A DNA stretch of 49,744 bases, taken from a virus. The DNA lies in the IMG/VR virus record IMGVR_UViG_3300047325_000097, positions 1 through 49,744 of that record, one strand, 5' to 3'. This document shows positions 24,446 to 31,961 of the stretch, in pieces. How positions within the stretch are numbered: the stretch's first letter is position 1; each line of letters begins with the position of its first letter. The notes below the pieces were generated by a model. The model was given only the letters and a program-made list of their open reading frames with translations. It made no database searches and was not told the DNA's origin. A program made the translations under genes and the position numbers.

Positions 24446-25126
24446 TTACACTCCTGCTGCCTGCAATGTTTGTTTGATAAATTTAACACCTTCAGGATTC
24501 TTATTAAATTTAATTCGCCAACTAGCATTTGGCGCCCACTTAGTTATCATACCAATTTGTTCAGGACTGCATCGTTCTAAAAAATCATTGGCACTGTTTA
24601 CATTATACAAAACCCAAGGAGATATTCTACCAGATTTCATCCATTGCATTGCTAAATTTGGATTTATTTTTCTAAAGAAATCATTCCAGGATTCGCCTGT
24701 TTGCATACTCCATTGTTGCATTAAGAGTATCATTCTTTCTAATGCATCCTCAGGTGCTTCAGTCTTTGTATAATCTCGAACATATTGCTCATATACGGTA
24801 TCATTACACCAAGAGTCTAGTGGTATATTTCCTTTTATTACATAATCAATAAATCTTTGCGGATTAATCACATTACAATCAATAATGTGTTTTCCAAATT
24901 TAACAAAACCTGAATAAAATGAACTATTTAAAAAATCCATAAAAGAACGTTTTGCTTTTGCACCCTTTTGATTGGTGCTAAGTTCATAAAATCTATTCCA
25001 GGCCAGAAATGCTATTCTGATTTCCGGATCATCCCTTCTATACCATCTACGTTTTTTTTCACACGAATGATTGATTAAGTTTTTTTCATTATGAAATGAT
25101 CTACTGCAAAATTCACACTGATTCAT
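24446..25126 (-). CDS. Zinc-finger phage protein of unknown function
   Basis: 226 residues. The N-terminal C2HC-type zinc finger has CEFCSRSFHNEKNLINHSC at 4-22, then EKKRRW. The rest is helical (YRRDDPEIRIAFLAWNRFYE, FMDFLNSSFYSGFVKFGKHI, MILLMQQWSMQTGESWNDFF, MKSGRISPWVLYN). I recall this protein as conserved in T4-like phages without a proven role. It lies upstream of the coiled-coil gene and overlaps the possible clamp-loader gene by 14 nt. Confidence 0.65.
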   Translation of the reverse strand: MNQCEFCSRSFHNEKNLINHSCEKKRRWYRRDDPEIRIAFLAWNRFYELSTNQKGAKAKRSFMDFLNSSFYSGFVKFGKHIIDCNVINPQRFIDYVIKGNIPLDSWCNDTVYEQYVRDYTKTEAPEDALERMILLMQQWSMQTGESWNDFFRKINPNLAMQWMKSGRISPWVLYNVNSANDFLERCSPEQIGMITKWAPNASWRIKFNKNPEGVKFIKQTLQAAGV

Positions 25127-25619
25127 TCTTTAAATATTTCTTAAATTCATCATTTAATGTTTTAACTCTACTATCACTTATACCAGAATCTAATAATAAC
25201 TGTTTAAACGACTGACTGTCAAATTGACTTTTCAAAATAGACAATTCGTCCTTATTCATTTCTGGATGTAGTTCAAGTAAAAAATTATCAATCTCTTCAA
25301 ATGAAGATTTACTACCTTTTTTTGGAATCCAGGGTCTGTATTGTTTTCTTTTTCCAGTACCAGTTAAACATAACAATAGGTGTTGTAAATCCGGAAACTT
25401 AGATAAGGACCAAAAATTTATATTAACCAATTCATTTACCGCTATTACTGCATATTCCTTTTGAGAGCTTTGGTCTGATAAACTACTCATAAATCTCATC
25501 AAAACAATCGGAGCATATAGCTTTTTATCTTCATCTGATAATGAATTATAGTAATTTCTATCGCCTATATCCAATGCATTGAAGGTTGCAGCTAAATCTA
25601 ATTTCTTCTTTTCTATCAT
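25113..25619 (-). CDS. Possible clamp-loader small subunit (gp62-like)
   Basis: 168 residues, helical. The spacing of an N-terminal helix pair, a VNELVNxxFWxLSKFPDLQHLL-type helix, then TGTGKRKQYRPWIPKKGS resembles T4 gp62, where a helical Pro/Phe/Met segment precedes PRGKRYGKW. Identity is low and judged by eye only. gp62 loads the sliding clamp with gp44; gp44 and gp45 are not in this window, so context is weak support. Confidence 0.4.
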   Translation of the reverse strand: MIEKKKLDLAATFNALDIGDRNYYNSLSDEDKKLYAPIVLMRFMSSLSDQSSQKEYAVIAVNELVNINFWSLSKFPDLQHLLLCLTGTGKRKQYRPWIPKKGSKSSFEEIDNFLLELHPEMNKDELSILKSQFDSQSFKQLLLDSGISDSRVKTLNDEFKKYLKNESV

Positions 25620-25626
25620 ATTGTGA

Positions 25627-26210
25627 TTATACTTTCTGCTTTATGTATTTTCTACATATGCCAGGAGGTTCAGATATATCAAATATATAATTTTTGAATC
25701 TAATTTTTTGTTTTATTTTAATAACTGCGTGATTGTCGGTTCCAAATTTGTCGTTTAGTTCCTTTAGCGACAAGGTTGAATGATATATTTCGATAACTTG
25801 TTCTTTTGTAAGTGGTTGTCGTTGAGTTTTCACTGGAATAACTGAGCCATGTTTCTTTCTGACATATCGAACGGTATTATCCACTATTCCGTATTTTTTG
25901 GCTAACTCCGCAACCGACCTGGTTGATTCACAGATATCCTTTATTATTTGAGGTGATAATTCGCCTGACCAATATACTCCCGCTGGACCCAAATCATTTG
26001 TAATATTTTTGTGTGTTCTTCTTTGTTTTATATTGACTATCATTGAATTTTTAACACCAAACAATTTTGCTAAATCTGATATATAACCTTCTGACAAATA
26101 CATATTAACGATCACCGATTTTAACAATTTAGGTTTTATTTTGTTTTTAACTTCGTCATTTAGTCCCGGACCTTCTTTTATAAATTGTGTTATATCCTTA
26201 TAATATTTTC
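25627..26210 (-). CDS. C-terminal part of a split homing endonuclease (HTH/NUMOD repeats)
   Basis: This frame is open from the slippery site at 26211 and continues the GIY-YIG protein in the -1 frame; its first ATG is at 26127. Three repeats of about 45-50 residues each carry an HTH-like helix pair ending in a basic I-K-Q-R segment: AKLFGVKNSMIVNIKQRRTH, AKKYGIVDNTVRYVRKKHG and NDKFGTDNHAVIKIKQKIRF. They match the C-terminal repeat of the upstream frame (KEKYDIGNDTIYGIKK). Such modules give DNA specificity to homing endonucleases. Alone it would be a DNA-binding protein without nuclease. Confidence 0.7.
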
Positions 26211-26702
26211 CTTTTTTATACCATAAATTGTATCATTTCCTATATCATATTTCTCTTTCAATTTTGCCGATGATAATGTAGAATGATACACTTCAATAAC
26301 TTGTTTCTCGGTTAACTTAGACGAACTATTTTTAACGCCTCTATTTGCCTCTCTGAGTTTTCGATAAGTTTCTTCTGTAAAAAATCGGCTGGTATCTCCA
26401 CCTATTTGACCAAATGTTAAATTTGTTAAAATGCCACCGTCTATCCGTCGACCATATTTCCTAATTTCAAATTCTTCTAAATCAAACGCCTCCTGTTCAC
26501 CCAGGTTTGACTGTAATATAGTAACTATTGGTTCATAGTTGTCTTTTCTAATTTCGATAATTTGATAAGATTTATCAGGATTTGATTTACAGAACGTTTC
26601 AGTGAGATGAGACCAAGCTCGGTTATCTTTCCCTTTACCAACATAAAAAGGTAAATTTGTTCTAGGATCTATCAGATGATAGACATAATAATGATTTGAC
26701 AT
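26190..26702 (-). CDS. GIY-YIG homing endonuclease, N-terminal part
   Basis: 170 residues. The nuclease domain begins YYVYHLIDPRTNLPFYVGKG (a GIY-YIG variant, YVYH-FYVG), then DNRAWSHL with the catalytic Arg and EAFDLEEFEIRKYG with the catalytic Glu helix. A linker FFTEETYRKLREANRGVKNS (NUMOD3-like) and one HTH repeat (KLTEKQVIEVYHSTLSSAKL) follow. The frame then stops 7 codons after an A AAA AAG heptamer, while the -1 frame continues with three more repeats. Mobile, free-standing homing genes like this are common in T4-like phages. Confidence 0.8.
   Translation of the reverse strand: MSNHYYVYHLIDPRTNLPFYVGKGKDNRAWSHLTETFCKSNPDKSYQIIEIRKDNYEPIVTILQSNLGEQEAFDLEEFEIRKYGRRIDGGILTNLTFGQIGGDTSRFFTEETYRKLREANRGVKNSSSKLTEKQVIEVYHSTLSSAKLKEKYDIGNDTIYGIKKENIIRI
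26211..26217 (-). promoter_or_regulatory. A AAA AAG slippery heptamer joining the two endonuclease frames
   Basis: On the minus strand the codons ATA AAA AAG contain A_AAA_AAG in the correct phase, the same heptamer as E. coli dnaX. A -1 shift gives IKK followed by GKYYKDIT and then the C-terminal frame. No strong internal Shine-Dalgarno is visible upstream, and no obvious downstream hairpin, so a simple indel in the A6 run remains possible. Confidence 0.5.
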
Positions 26703-26773
26703 GCTGTAATTTCCTCAATTATAGAACGTTTGGGATTTCCAGATCCGCGAACCGCCAATTTATTATAATAAAC

Positions 26774-26781
26774 GATAAATA
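26774..26781 (+). promoter_or_regulatory. Late-promoter-like GATAAATA
   Basis: GATAAATACATT, 26 nt before ATG 26808 and followed by an AAGGAG Shine-Dalgarno. Confidence 0.6.
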
Positions 26782-26807
26782 CATTTAACAATAAAATCTT
26801 TAAGGAG

Positions 26808-27198
26808 ATGTGCCATCGGAAGACCTATTAAAAAAGTATTCATCGGGAATACCAGTTCATCTGGACAAGCTTTAGCCTGCTCAGTTTGGTTGCCATTCGA
26901 CACACAAGTAAGAACTGATGGATATTTTATTAAACAAACAGCAAATAGCATCTATCAAGCAATGTCAGTAACTAATCCAGCCGGAGTTGCACCTGGGTTG
27001 GTTACATTAGTGAATGGTCCCTTAACTCAAGCAGGTCAAGCCAATGTTACAGTACAGGGTTACAATAGTTCAACTGTTGAATATGCTCAAGTTATTTTTA
27101 ACCATACGGTTACTACTTTCTTAGGTAATAATTATACTTGGTATCCGACCGGTACTACATTAACTACACCTGGTAGTGCAGTTATACAAACCCTTTAA
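26808..27198 (+). CDS. Small phage structural-type protein with frameshift at its start
   Basis: AAGGAG and ATG at 26808 are well placed, but the ATG frame stops after 8 codons. The +1 frame reads through AIGRPIKKVFIGNTSSSGQA, RTDGYFIKQTANSIYQAMSV and ends GSAVIQTL at 27198. One extra T (26811) directly after ATG explains the mismatch; without it the protein would start M-A-I-G-R-P. No in-frame ATG, GTG or TTG occurs before the conserved-looking GRPIKKVF. Small beta-rich protein, probably virion-related given the promoter and terminator around it. Confidence 0.6.
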
Positions 27199-27235
27199 GT
27201 TCAGCATGTAACTCCCCTTTTACAATGCAGACTCA

Positions 27236-27269
27236 AAAAACCTCTTTGATTTAAATCAAAGAGGTTTTT
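27236..27269 (+). terminator. Rho-independent terminator
   Basis: A perfect palindrome, with stem CCTCTTTGAT / ATCAAAGAGG and a TTAA loop followed by TTTTTCTTTTT, 38 nt after the stop at 27198. Confidence 0.85.
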
Positions 27270-27277
27270 CTTTTTGG

Positions 27278-27285
27278 CATAAATA
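27278..27285 (+). promoter_or_regulatory. Late-promoter-like CATAAATA
   Basis: CATAAATATAATT directly after the terminator, 26 nt before ATG 27312, with AGGAG before the start. Confidence 0.6.
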
Positions 27286-27311
27286 TAATTTAGCAATCTT
27301 TAGGAGATGAC

Positions 27312-27887
27312 ATGAGTACCGAACATATGAGAAAACTGATTACTTTATTAGAAGGTAATGTACACGGAGCACCGGCTCATTTATTTGAATCAGATGAAAT
27401 TGATGCCGAATTCATCAATCATGTTAACAGTCATCCTGCTATTAAATCAGCTTCTGTAATTGATGAATCAGATGAAATTGATGCCGAATTCATCAATCAT
27501 GTTAACAGTCATCCTGCTGTTGGTGGAAAAGTATTAGATGAAGATGATGGCGATTCTAAATATTATCCAAGTAACATTGATCTTAGTCGTCGTAGCAGCA
27601 ATGATCATTTCAAAAAAGCAGCCTTTAACCATTTTCCAGCAGCAAATCATACTGTAGTTCCCGGAAGTGGTTCACCGACACTTGACCAAAATGGAAGACC
27701 TAGTATAACACCTAGCCATTATGAAAATGATAGTAACTCGGGCATTCAAATACACCCTCATTATGATAATCACAGACACTCTGTATCAGTTCATGGTATG
27801 CATGTTGGATCACATGATAATTTTGATGATGCAGTAAATGCATCAAATCACTTAGCTGCACATGTTCGCAGCAAACCAAGAGTTTAA
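27312..27887 (+). CDS. Head-protein candidate with MRKLITLLE leader and internal duplication
   Basis: 191 residues with AGGAG before ATG. The leader MSTEHMRKLITLLEGN is nearly identical to those at 27898 and 29540. Residues 26-43 and 52-69 are an exact protein repeat (ESDEIDAEFINHVNSHPA) encoded by a 54-nt direct repeat. The C-terminal part is His/Asn-rich (NHFPAANHTVVPGSGSPTLD, IHPHYDNHRHSVSVHGMH), with conserved-looking beta strands. Function unknown. Confidence 0.65.
   Translation: MSTEHMRKLITLLEGNVHGAPAHLFESDEIDAEFINHVNSHPAIKSASVIDESDEIDAEFINHVNSHPAVGGKVLDEDDGDSKYYPSNIDLSRRSSNDHFKKAAFNHFPAANHTVVPGSGSPTLDQNGRPSITPSHYENDSNSGIQIHPHYDNHRHSVSVHGMHVGSHDNFDDAVNASNHLAAHVRSKPRV
27387..27518 (+). 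repeat. 54-nt direct repeat inside the coding region
   Basis: Two identical 54-nt copies at 27387-27440 and 27465-27518 (period 78 nt) keep the reading frame and encode the repeated SDEIDAEFINHV segment. Perfect identity suggests a recent duplication. Confidence 0.9.
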
Positions 27888-27897
27888 GGAAATAATT

Positions 27898-28221
27898 ATG
27901 TCAACAGAAGATATTAGAAAAATTATTAATTTAATGGAAAGCGTTTCAACAAAACAATTGGTTGAATCAGATGAAATTGACGAAGCATTTATTCAAATGG
28001 TTAACAATAAGGTTAAACATTTGCTTGAATCTGCATACGAAGCTGCACCAAAACTAACTAAAGATTCTCCACCCGAAGCAAAGTTTCATCGTGGTATGAG
28101 AGAATGGCATAAGACAAAAGCGTCTGAAGCCAGAGCAAACGGTGATAAGAAGTTAGCTCAAATGCACAAAGATATGGTTCAACATCATCACGATGTTTAT
28201 AGAAAGGCTAACGAAGCTTAA
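27898..28221 (+). CDS. Head-protein candidate with MRKIINLME-type leader
   Basis: 107 residues from ATG 27898 (MSTEDIRKIINLMESV), chosen because AAGGA stands 7 nt before it. After the leader comes VESDEIDEAFIQMVNNKVKH, a module shared with 27312 and with the 296-residue protein at 8418. The remaining helical part is basic (FHRGMREWHKTKASEARANG). Several (L/I)xE-like sites follow one another. Function unknown. Confidence 0.65.
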   Translation: MSTEDIRKIINLMESVSTKQLVESDEIDEAFIQMVNNKVKHLLESAYEAAPKLTKDSPPEAKFHRGMREWHKTKASEARANGDKKLAQMHKDMVQHHHDVYRKANEA

Positions 28222-28232
28222 TTAGCTTCGTT
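28210..28232. terminator. Hairpin containing both stop codons of convergent genes
   Basis: AACGAAGCT / AGCTTCGTT with a 5-nt loop. The stops of the plus gene (28221) and the minus gene (28218) both lie in it. A short T run occurs on the plus side, so a weak bidirectional terminator is plausible. Confidence 0.5.
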
Positions 28233-28406
28233 ATTCTTTAATGCTTTAATAGCCGATCTGTAATAGGATCGGCTATTAACATGATTATTTGAATTTTCTT
28301 CTTTATATGCAAGAGATCCGCGTGCTAATTGCTCTAGTCTACGCAAACGAAGCATTTCTGCACGTTCTGGGGTGTTACGTTGTGGTTTGTGAACTAGATT
28401 TGTCAT
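28218..28406 (-). CDS. Small basic hypothetical protein
   Basis: 62 residues with AAGGA before ATG. Arg/Asn-rich, helical (NTPERAEMLRLRRLEQLARG, SYYRSAIKALKNNEAN). Function unknown. A perfect 13-bp inverted repeat lies in its 3' part. CTAAAATACTTAGG upstream resembles the promoter context at 9336. Confidence 0.55.
   Translation of the reverse strand: MTNLVHKPQRNTPERAEMLRLRRLEQLARGSLAYKEENSNNHVNSRSYYRSAIKALKNNEAN
28246..28279. repeat. 13-bp perfect inverted repeat within a coding region
   Basis: TTAATAGCCGATC / GATCGGCTATTAA with an 8-nt loop, inside the last third of the small gene at 28218-28406 and 25 nt beyond the stop of the converging plus-strand gene. It could stop or stabilise the plus-strand transcript. 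Confidence 0.6.
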
Positions 28407-28436
28407 TTTACTATTCCTTCTTTACACCTAAGTATT

Positions 28437-28937
28437 TTAGAATAATTTACGAATGTCAATTTGTTCCGGAAGTTTATTTGTATCTTTTACAAAGAATGAA
28501 CAAAGAGGTGCATGGCCGCCGCTTAACGGCACCGATAAAAGGTTTCCGTTCTTTAATTTAGGAAAATACCATTTAACATCTGGCCAAATATTTACAATTT
28601 CTAATTTTAAGAAACTTGGCATATAGCCTGATATTGGATTGAATGTATATACGTCAAAGTCTTTATCATTCAAATAAATCAATGGCATAACTTCTAAATC
28701 ACCAGAGTTAACATCGCCTATTATAACACTCCAATCAAGTGGCATCTGTAGGCTATAATTTCCTATGCGTAGATCAACACACGGACTATTAAAACTTTCT
28801 AAGAACACAAGTGGTAGAAAAAAATAATCAACATTGTTTTGATCACTATAATCTAGAACACAATATCGTATGTCATCTACAGCATCTGGTATTTGATTTA
28901 AATCGTAGCTTATGTTATTTTCTGTAAGTATCTTCAT
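28437..28937 (-). CDS. Conserved T4-like phage hypothetical protein
   Basis: 166 residues. I recall the family from other T4-like genomes: YCVLDYSDQNNVDYFFLPLV, FLESFNSPCVDLRIGNYSLQ, PLDWSVIIGDVNSGDLEVMP, FDVYTFNPISGYMPSFL and the end LCSFFVKDTNKLPEQIDIRK. It looks like a compact beta-rich domain; function unknown. The start MKILTEN has an LTE site. Confidence 0.65.
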   Translation of the reverse strand: MKILTENNISYDLNQIPDAVDDIRYCVLDYSDQNNVDYFFLPLVFLESFNSPCVDLRIGNYSLQMPLDWSVIIGDVNSGDLEVMPLIYLNDKDFDVYTFNPISGYMPSFLKLEIVNIWPDVKWYFPKLKNGNLLSVPLSGGHAPLCSFFVKDTNKLPEQIDIRKLF

Positions 28938-28994
28938 TATGAATAATACTTATCAAGTATTTCATGTGGTTACTAAAAATAGTTTTGGTTTTGT

Positions 28995-29504
28995 TCACTT
29001 ACTGTTAGTTTTGATGGAAATATACATTCTACCATCTGAGTAAATTCTATTTGCTACTTCTACTGATTCATCAATTGGTTTGAAATAAGGATACTTTATC
29101 GAAATAAATTGCCTCGCTTCCAGCCATGATCTAAATGAAGATACAACTTCTCTTGATCTTAAATTCAAATCAAAACTTAATACAACATCAAACTTATAGA
29201 TCTTAGGAGTTGTTGGTTTTGAAGGTGGTGTATATTGCGAGGCCGGCGGAGTATAATGTAATGGTTGTCTGACTATTGTGTTCTCTTTGGCTTTTCTAAT
29301 AGAATCATACGCTGCATTAATTAACCCAACATCAACCGACTTATTATGATTATCTGGATTGTCAGGATGATACATCTTCATCATATTCTTCCATTGCATT
29401 TTTAAATCATCAGCGGATATTGATGAAAGACTTTCTCTTGAAAGTTGGAAGATACTCAATGCTCGATCAATAGGCATTTCTACTGCTTCAAATAACATAC
29501 GCAT
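28995..29504 (-). CDS. J-domain (DnaJ-like) protein
   Basis: 169 residues. Residues 12-70 form a J domain: DRALSIFQLSRESLSSISAD, LKMQWKNMMKMYHPDNPDNH with the HPD motif that stimulates Hsp70 ATPase, and VGLINAAYDSIRKA. A Pro/Thr linker (YTPPASQYTPPSKPTTP) leads to a C-terminal beta domain (KFDVVLSFDLNLRSREVVSS). It would recruit the host DnaK chaperone. It starts MRMLFEAVEM, with an LFE site. CTAAATAACTTC precedes ATG without a Shine-Dalgarno. Confidence 0.8.
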   Translation of the reverse strand: MRMLFEAVEMPIDRALSIFQLSRESLSSISADDLKMQWKNMMKMYHPDNPDNHNKSVDVGLINAAYDSIRKAKENTIVRQPLHYTPPASQYTPPSKPTTPKIYKFDVVLSFDLNLRSREVVSSFRSWLEARQFISIKYPYFKPIDESVEVANRIYSDGRMYISIKTNSK

Positions 29505-29527
29505 GAAGTTATTTAGTGAGCATATTT

Positions 29528-29535
29528 GATAAATA
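29528..29535 (+). promoter_or_regulatory. GATAAATA immediately before the 80-residue gene
   Basis: GATAAATA followed by TTTA and ATG at 29540; no Shine-Dalgarno. It is one of the leaderless-type contexts. Confidence 0.5.
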
Positions 29536-29539
29536 TTTA

Positions 29540-29782
29540 ATGAGTTCAGAACATATGCGAAAAATTATTACTCTTTTAGAACAAGCTAACAAGTCAATTG
29601 AATGTAAGTTCACAAACGAACTTGGTAACGAAATTGAAATATCAATAGAAGAGACAACTGAAGATGGTCAGCCAAGAGTTAAAATTACTCTTAGCGGACC
29701 AAAATCAGTTAGCGAAAACATCATCACAGTGCTAGAAGCAACGAAGATGTACTCTGCTCTCAAACAATATCTTAATAAATAA
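29540..29782 (+). CDS. Small protein with MRKIITLLE leader
   Basis: 80 residues from ATG 29540, preferred over an in-frame GTG at 29516 because the leader MSSEHMRKIITLLEQAN then matches the genes at 27312 and 27898. The body is a small alpha/beta domain (CKFTNELGNEIEISIEETTE, RVKITLSGPKSVSENIITVL). It overlaps the end of the uvsW gene by 11 nt. Head targeting is inferred from the leader. Confidence 0.65.
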   Translation: MSSEHMRKIITLLEQANKSIECKFTNELGNEIEISIEETTEDGQPRVKITLSGPKSVSENIITVLEATKMYSALKQYLNK

Positions 29783-31229
29783 CTTTCTCTATTTTGAACG
29801 GATATTTTGCCTTCTTATAAAAGTCTTTGCGCTTTAGCATGTGACGTTTACTGAATTTGCACACACTTGAAATATCTGATATACGAACATGGTCCTTATC
29901 ATCAGCCTTACGCAATCCTCTACCAATGCTCTGAATAACACGAGTGAACGACTTGCCTGCTTCTAGCAATACTAGATTGAAAATACGATTAATACTAATA
30001 CCTGTTGACAAACACCCATATGTTGCAATAAGAACTCGATTTTCTTCTATGTTGATTTCTTTATAATGCTCTCTACGCTTATCTGCTTTCATGCTGCCAC
30101 TTACAAAGATACTACCCGGTATCAGAGCTTCTAATGCTTGCCCAGTTGGTATTCTATCAACAAGAATAACGGTATTACCTGTTTTAGAAATATCATTTAT
30201 TTTAGATACCAACCAATTTAATCGCTTTTCATCAGTTACTAAGAATTTAAGTTCTGCTTGGTAATTTCCGTGCTTCTCTACTTCTTGTGTTTGGTAAATT
30301 GTTATATCGCAATTTGCAATATGTCCGGCTTCTTGAAGTTCTCGTGCAGTTAACACACCAATAACAGGCCCAATTGCGCTGATCAAACTATATTGCTTAT
30401 ATTCTTCCTCCGGTAATGTTCCGGTTAATCCCCACCTAATAGGAATGTTTGCAAATGTAGTTGTAAGAAGAGTATGGACAACGTTAGCATCCTTCACCTG
30501 ATGGCATTCATCTGTCATAACACAAACCAAACCATCGAGGAATATATCTAATTGATCGTCATCTAAATGGTCTTTATTCTTCTTATCCAGGATACTTAAA
30601 CTCTGCCAGGTGCAAATAGTATGTGTTCTATCATACTCTTTACGATTTCCATACAACACACCTACATCTAATCCAAGATTTCGATAATCTTCTTCAGTTT
30701 GTTGAACTAAATTAACATTAGGAACAATTACAATTGATCTACCGTACTTCTCAGCCTTCATACTTAATACAGCCGAAACAATGGTCTTTCCGCCAGCAGT
30801 TGGTGCAATACTAAGACCTTGTAAATTATTTAAACAATCGTTAATTAAACTAACTTGATAGTCACGAAGTTTGATTGGTTGACCTTCAGCTCTATGTCCT
30901 TCAGGCCACGTTAGGTGAGATAGATATTCTTCATCAACTGCATCAAAATTAAAATCACGCGGTGTCCTAAGATCTTCAATTTCTATTTGATATCCGTGTG
31001 ATTGAACAACAGGCAGCAATTTATCAAGTATGTTTAGATACGATCTCCCACCAATTGTACAAAAGCTTCTGGTACCGTCCCACCTCCCAAGTTTGAAGCT
31101 AGGGCTGTATCTGGCCTCAGGTATAAAAAACTTAACAGCGTTACTACAAGATTTTCTTGCACCCAAATCCAATCCTTGGAGTTTTATGTTGCATTCGTCC
31201 TCTATTATTATTGTGCAAATGTCTGACAT
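29772..31229 (-). CDS. uvsW: UvsW DNA/RNA helicase
   Basis: 485 residues, close to T4 UvsW. An N-terminal domain (RYSPSFKLGRWDGTRSF) is followed by the SF2 motifs: Q-like RDYQ, I PTAGGKT (about 143-149), Ia IVIVPNVNLVQQ, II DECHQ, III GLTGT, IV VILVDR, V ATYGCLSTGISI and VI QSIGRGLRK. UvsW branch-migrates recombination intermediates, unwinds R-loops and helps the switch to recombination-dependent replication. It is followed upstream by uvsY and uvsX in one minus-strand cluster. Confidence 0.93.
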   Translation of the reverse strand: MSDICTIIIEDECNIKLQGLDLGARKSCSNAVKFFIPEARYSPSFKLGRWDGTRSFCTIGGRSYLNILDKLLPVVQSHGYQIEIEDLRTPRDFNFDAVDEEYLSHLTWPEGHRAEGQPIKLRDYQVSLINDCLNNLQGLSIAPTAGGKTIVSAVLSMKAEKYGRSIVIVPNVNLVQQTEEDYRNLGLDVGVLYGNRKEYDRTHTICTWQSLSILDKKNKDHLDDDQLDIFLDGLVCVMTDECHQVKDANVVHTLLTTTFANIPIRWGLTGTLPEEEYKQYSLISAIGPVIGVLTARELQEAGHIANCDITIYQTQEVEKHGNYQAELKFLVTDEKRLNWLVSKINDISKTGNTVILVDRIPTGQALEALIPGSIFVSGSMKADKRREHYKEINIEENRVLIATYGCLSTGISINRIFNLVLLEAGKSFTRVIQSIGRGLRKADDKDHVRISDISSVCKFSKRHMLKRKDFYKKAKYPFKIEKVIY

Positions 31230-31250
31230 TATTTCTTCTTTTTATTTAAA

Positions 31251-31715
31251 TTACTTTTTTGTTTCCATCTGAATATCTTCGAGTCCTGCACATCTAAGCC
31301 GAACGATGTGACCCAACATATAAGACTTGTTATCCAGACCTTTGATTACAGCCAAGTATCGATTTCGTATTAACGCAACTTCATTTATCATAACTTGCAT
31401 ATCAACAATATCTTGGACACCGTCGATGTATTTTTCTATTGCTCTATCCGCTAAGTCTCGATTGTAATGTTCGGTAAATTTTTTATACTCGCCACTTCGC
31501 AATCTATCGTATTGAATGTTTAGATATTTTAGTATGGCTTCGATTTCTTGAAGTTGGTCAAACCTATAACTCATCACGCCACCAAGTTCTTGTGCGTTTT
31601 TCTCTAAATTACCGGCAATTTTTGTTTCTGCACTTGCTGCTACCAGTTCATTGGAATAAAAATCTAATGCTGCTGGTAGTTCAGACAAGTCTTTTACTAC
31701 TTTCTTATACCACAT
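31251..31715 (-). CDS. uvsY: UvsY-like recombination mediator
   Basis: 154 residues, helical. I recall the pattern from T4-like UvsY entries: ILKYLNIQYDRLRSGEYKKF, HYNRDLADRAIEKYIDGVQD and VALIRNRYLAVIKGLDNKSY, ending LGHIVRLRCAGLEDI. UvsY loads UvsX on gp32-coated single-stranded DNA. The position between uvsW and uvsX supports the call. Confidence 0.75.
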   Translation of the reverse strand: MWYKKVVKDLSELPAALDFYSNELVAASAETKIAGNLEKNAQELGGVMSYRFDQLQEIEAILKYLNIQYDRLRSGEYKKFTEHYNRDLADRAIEKYIDGVQDIVDMQVMINEVALIRNRYLAVIKGLDNKSYMLGHIVRLRCAGLEDIQMETKK

Positions 31716-31726
31716 TGTATGTGAAC

Positions 31727-31960
31727 TTAATAATCGTCTTCTTCCTCTTCAGGTTCTTCATCGTCTTCAGTTAATAATGCAATTGCTTTATCAATATGAC
31801 GATCTTCACCAATGATCTCATTGAAGAAAGCTTTATCAACATCTGCATCAATAAAAAGAGCAACAATAGTTTCTGCTACGTCATCTTTCTTATTATTTGG
31901 TATAAAGTCTTCAACTGCTCTCCAAATATCTAACAGAAGAGTGCTATCTGTATCAATCAT
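31727..31960 (-). CDS. Small acidic protein cotranscribed with uvsX
   Basis: 77 residues ending in an acidic tail (EDDEEPEEEEDDY). The helical body (TLLLDIWRAVEDFIPNNKKD, HIDKAIALLTED) resembles a small conserved gene next to uvsX in other T4-like phages. Function unknown. ATG is 2 nt after the uvsX stop. Confidence 0.6.
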   Translation of the reverse strand: MIDTDSTLLLDIWRAVEDFIPNNKKDDVAETIVALFIDADVDKAFFNEIIGEDRHIDKAIALLTEDDEEPEEEEDDY

Positions 31961-31961
31961 A

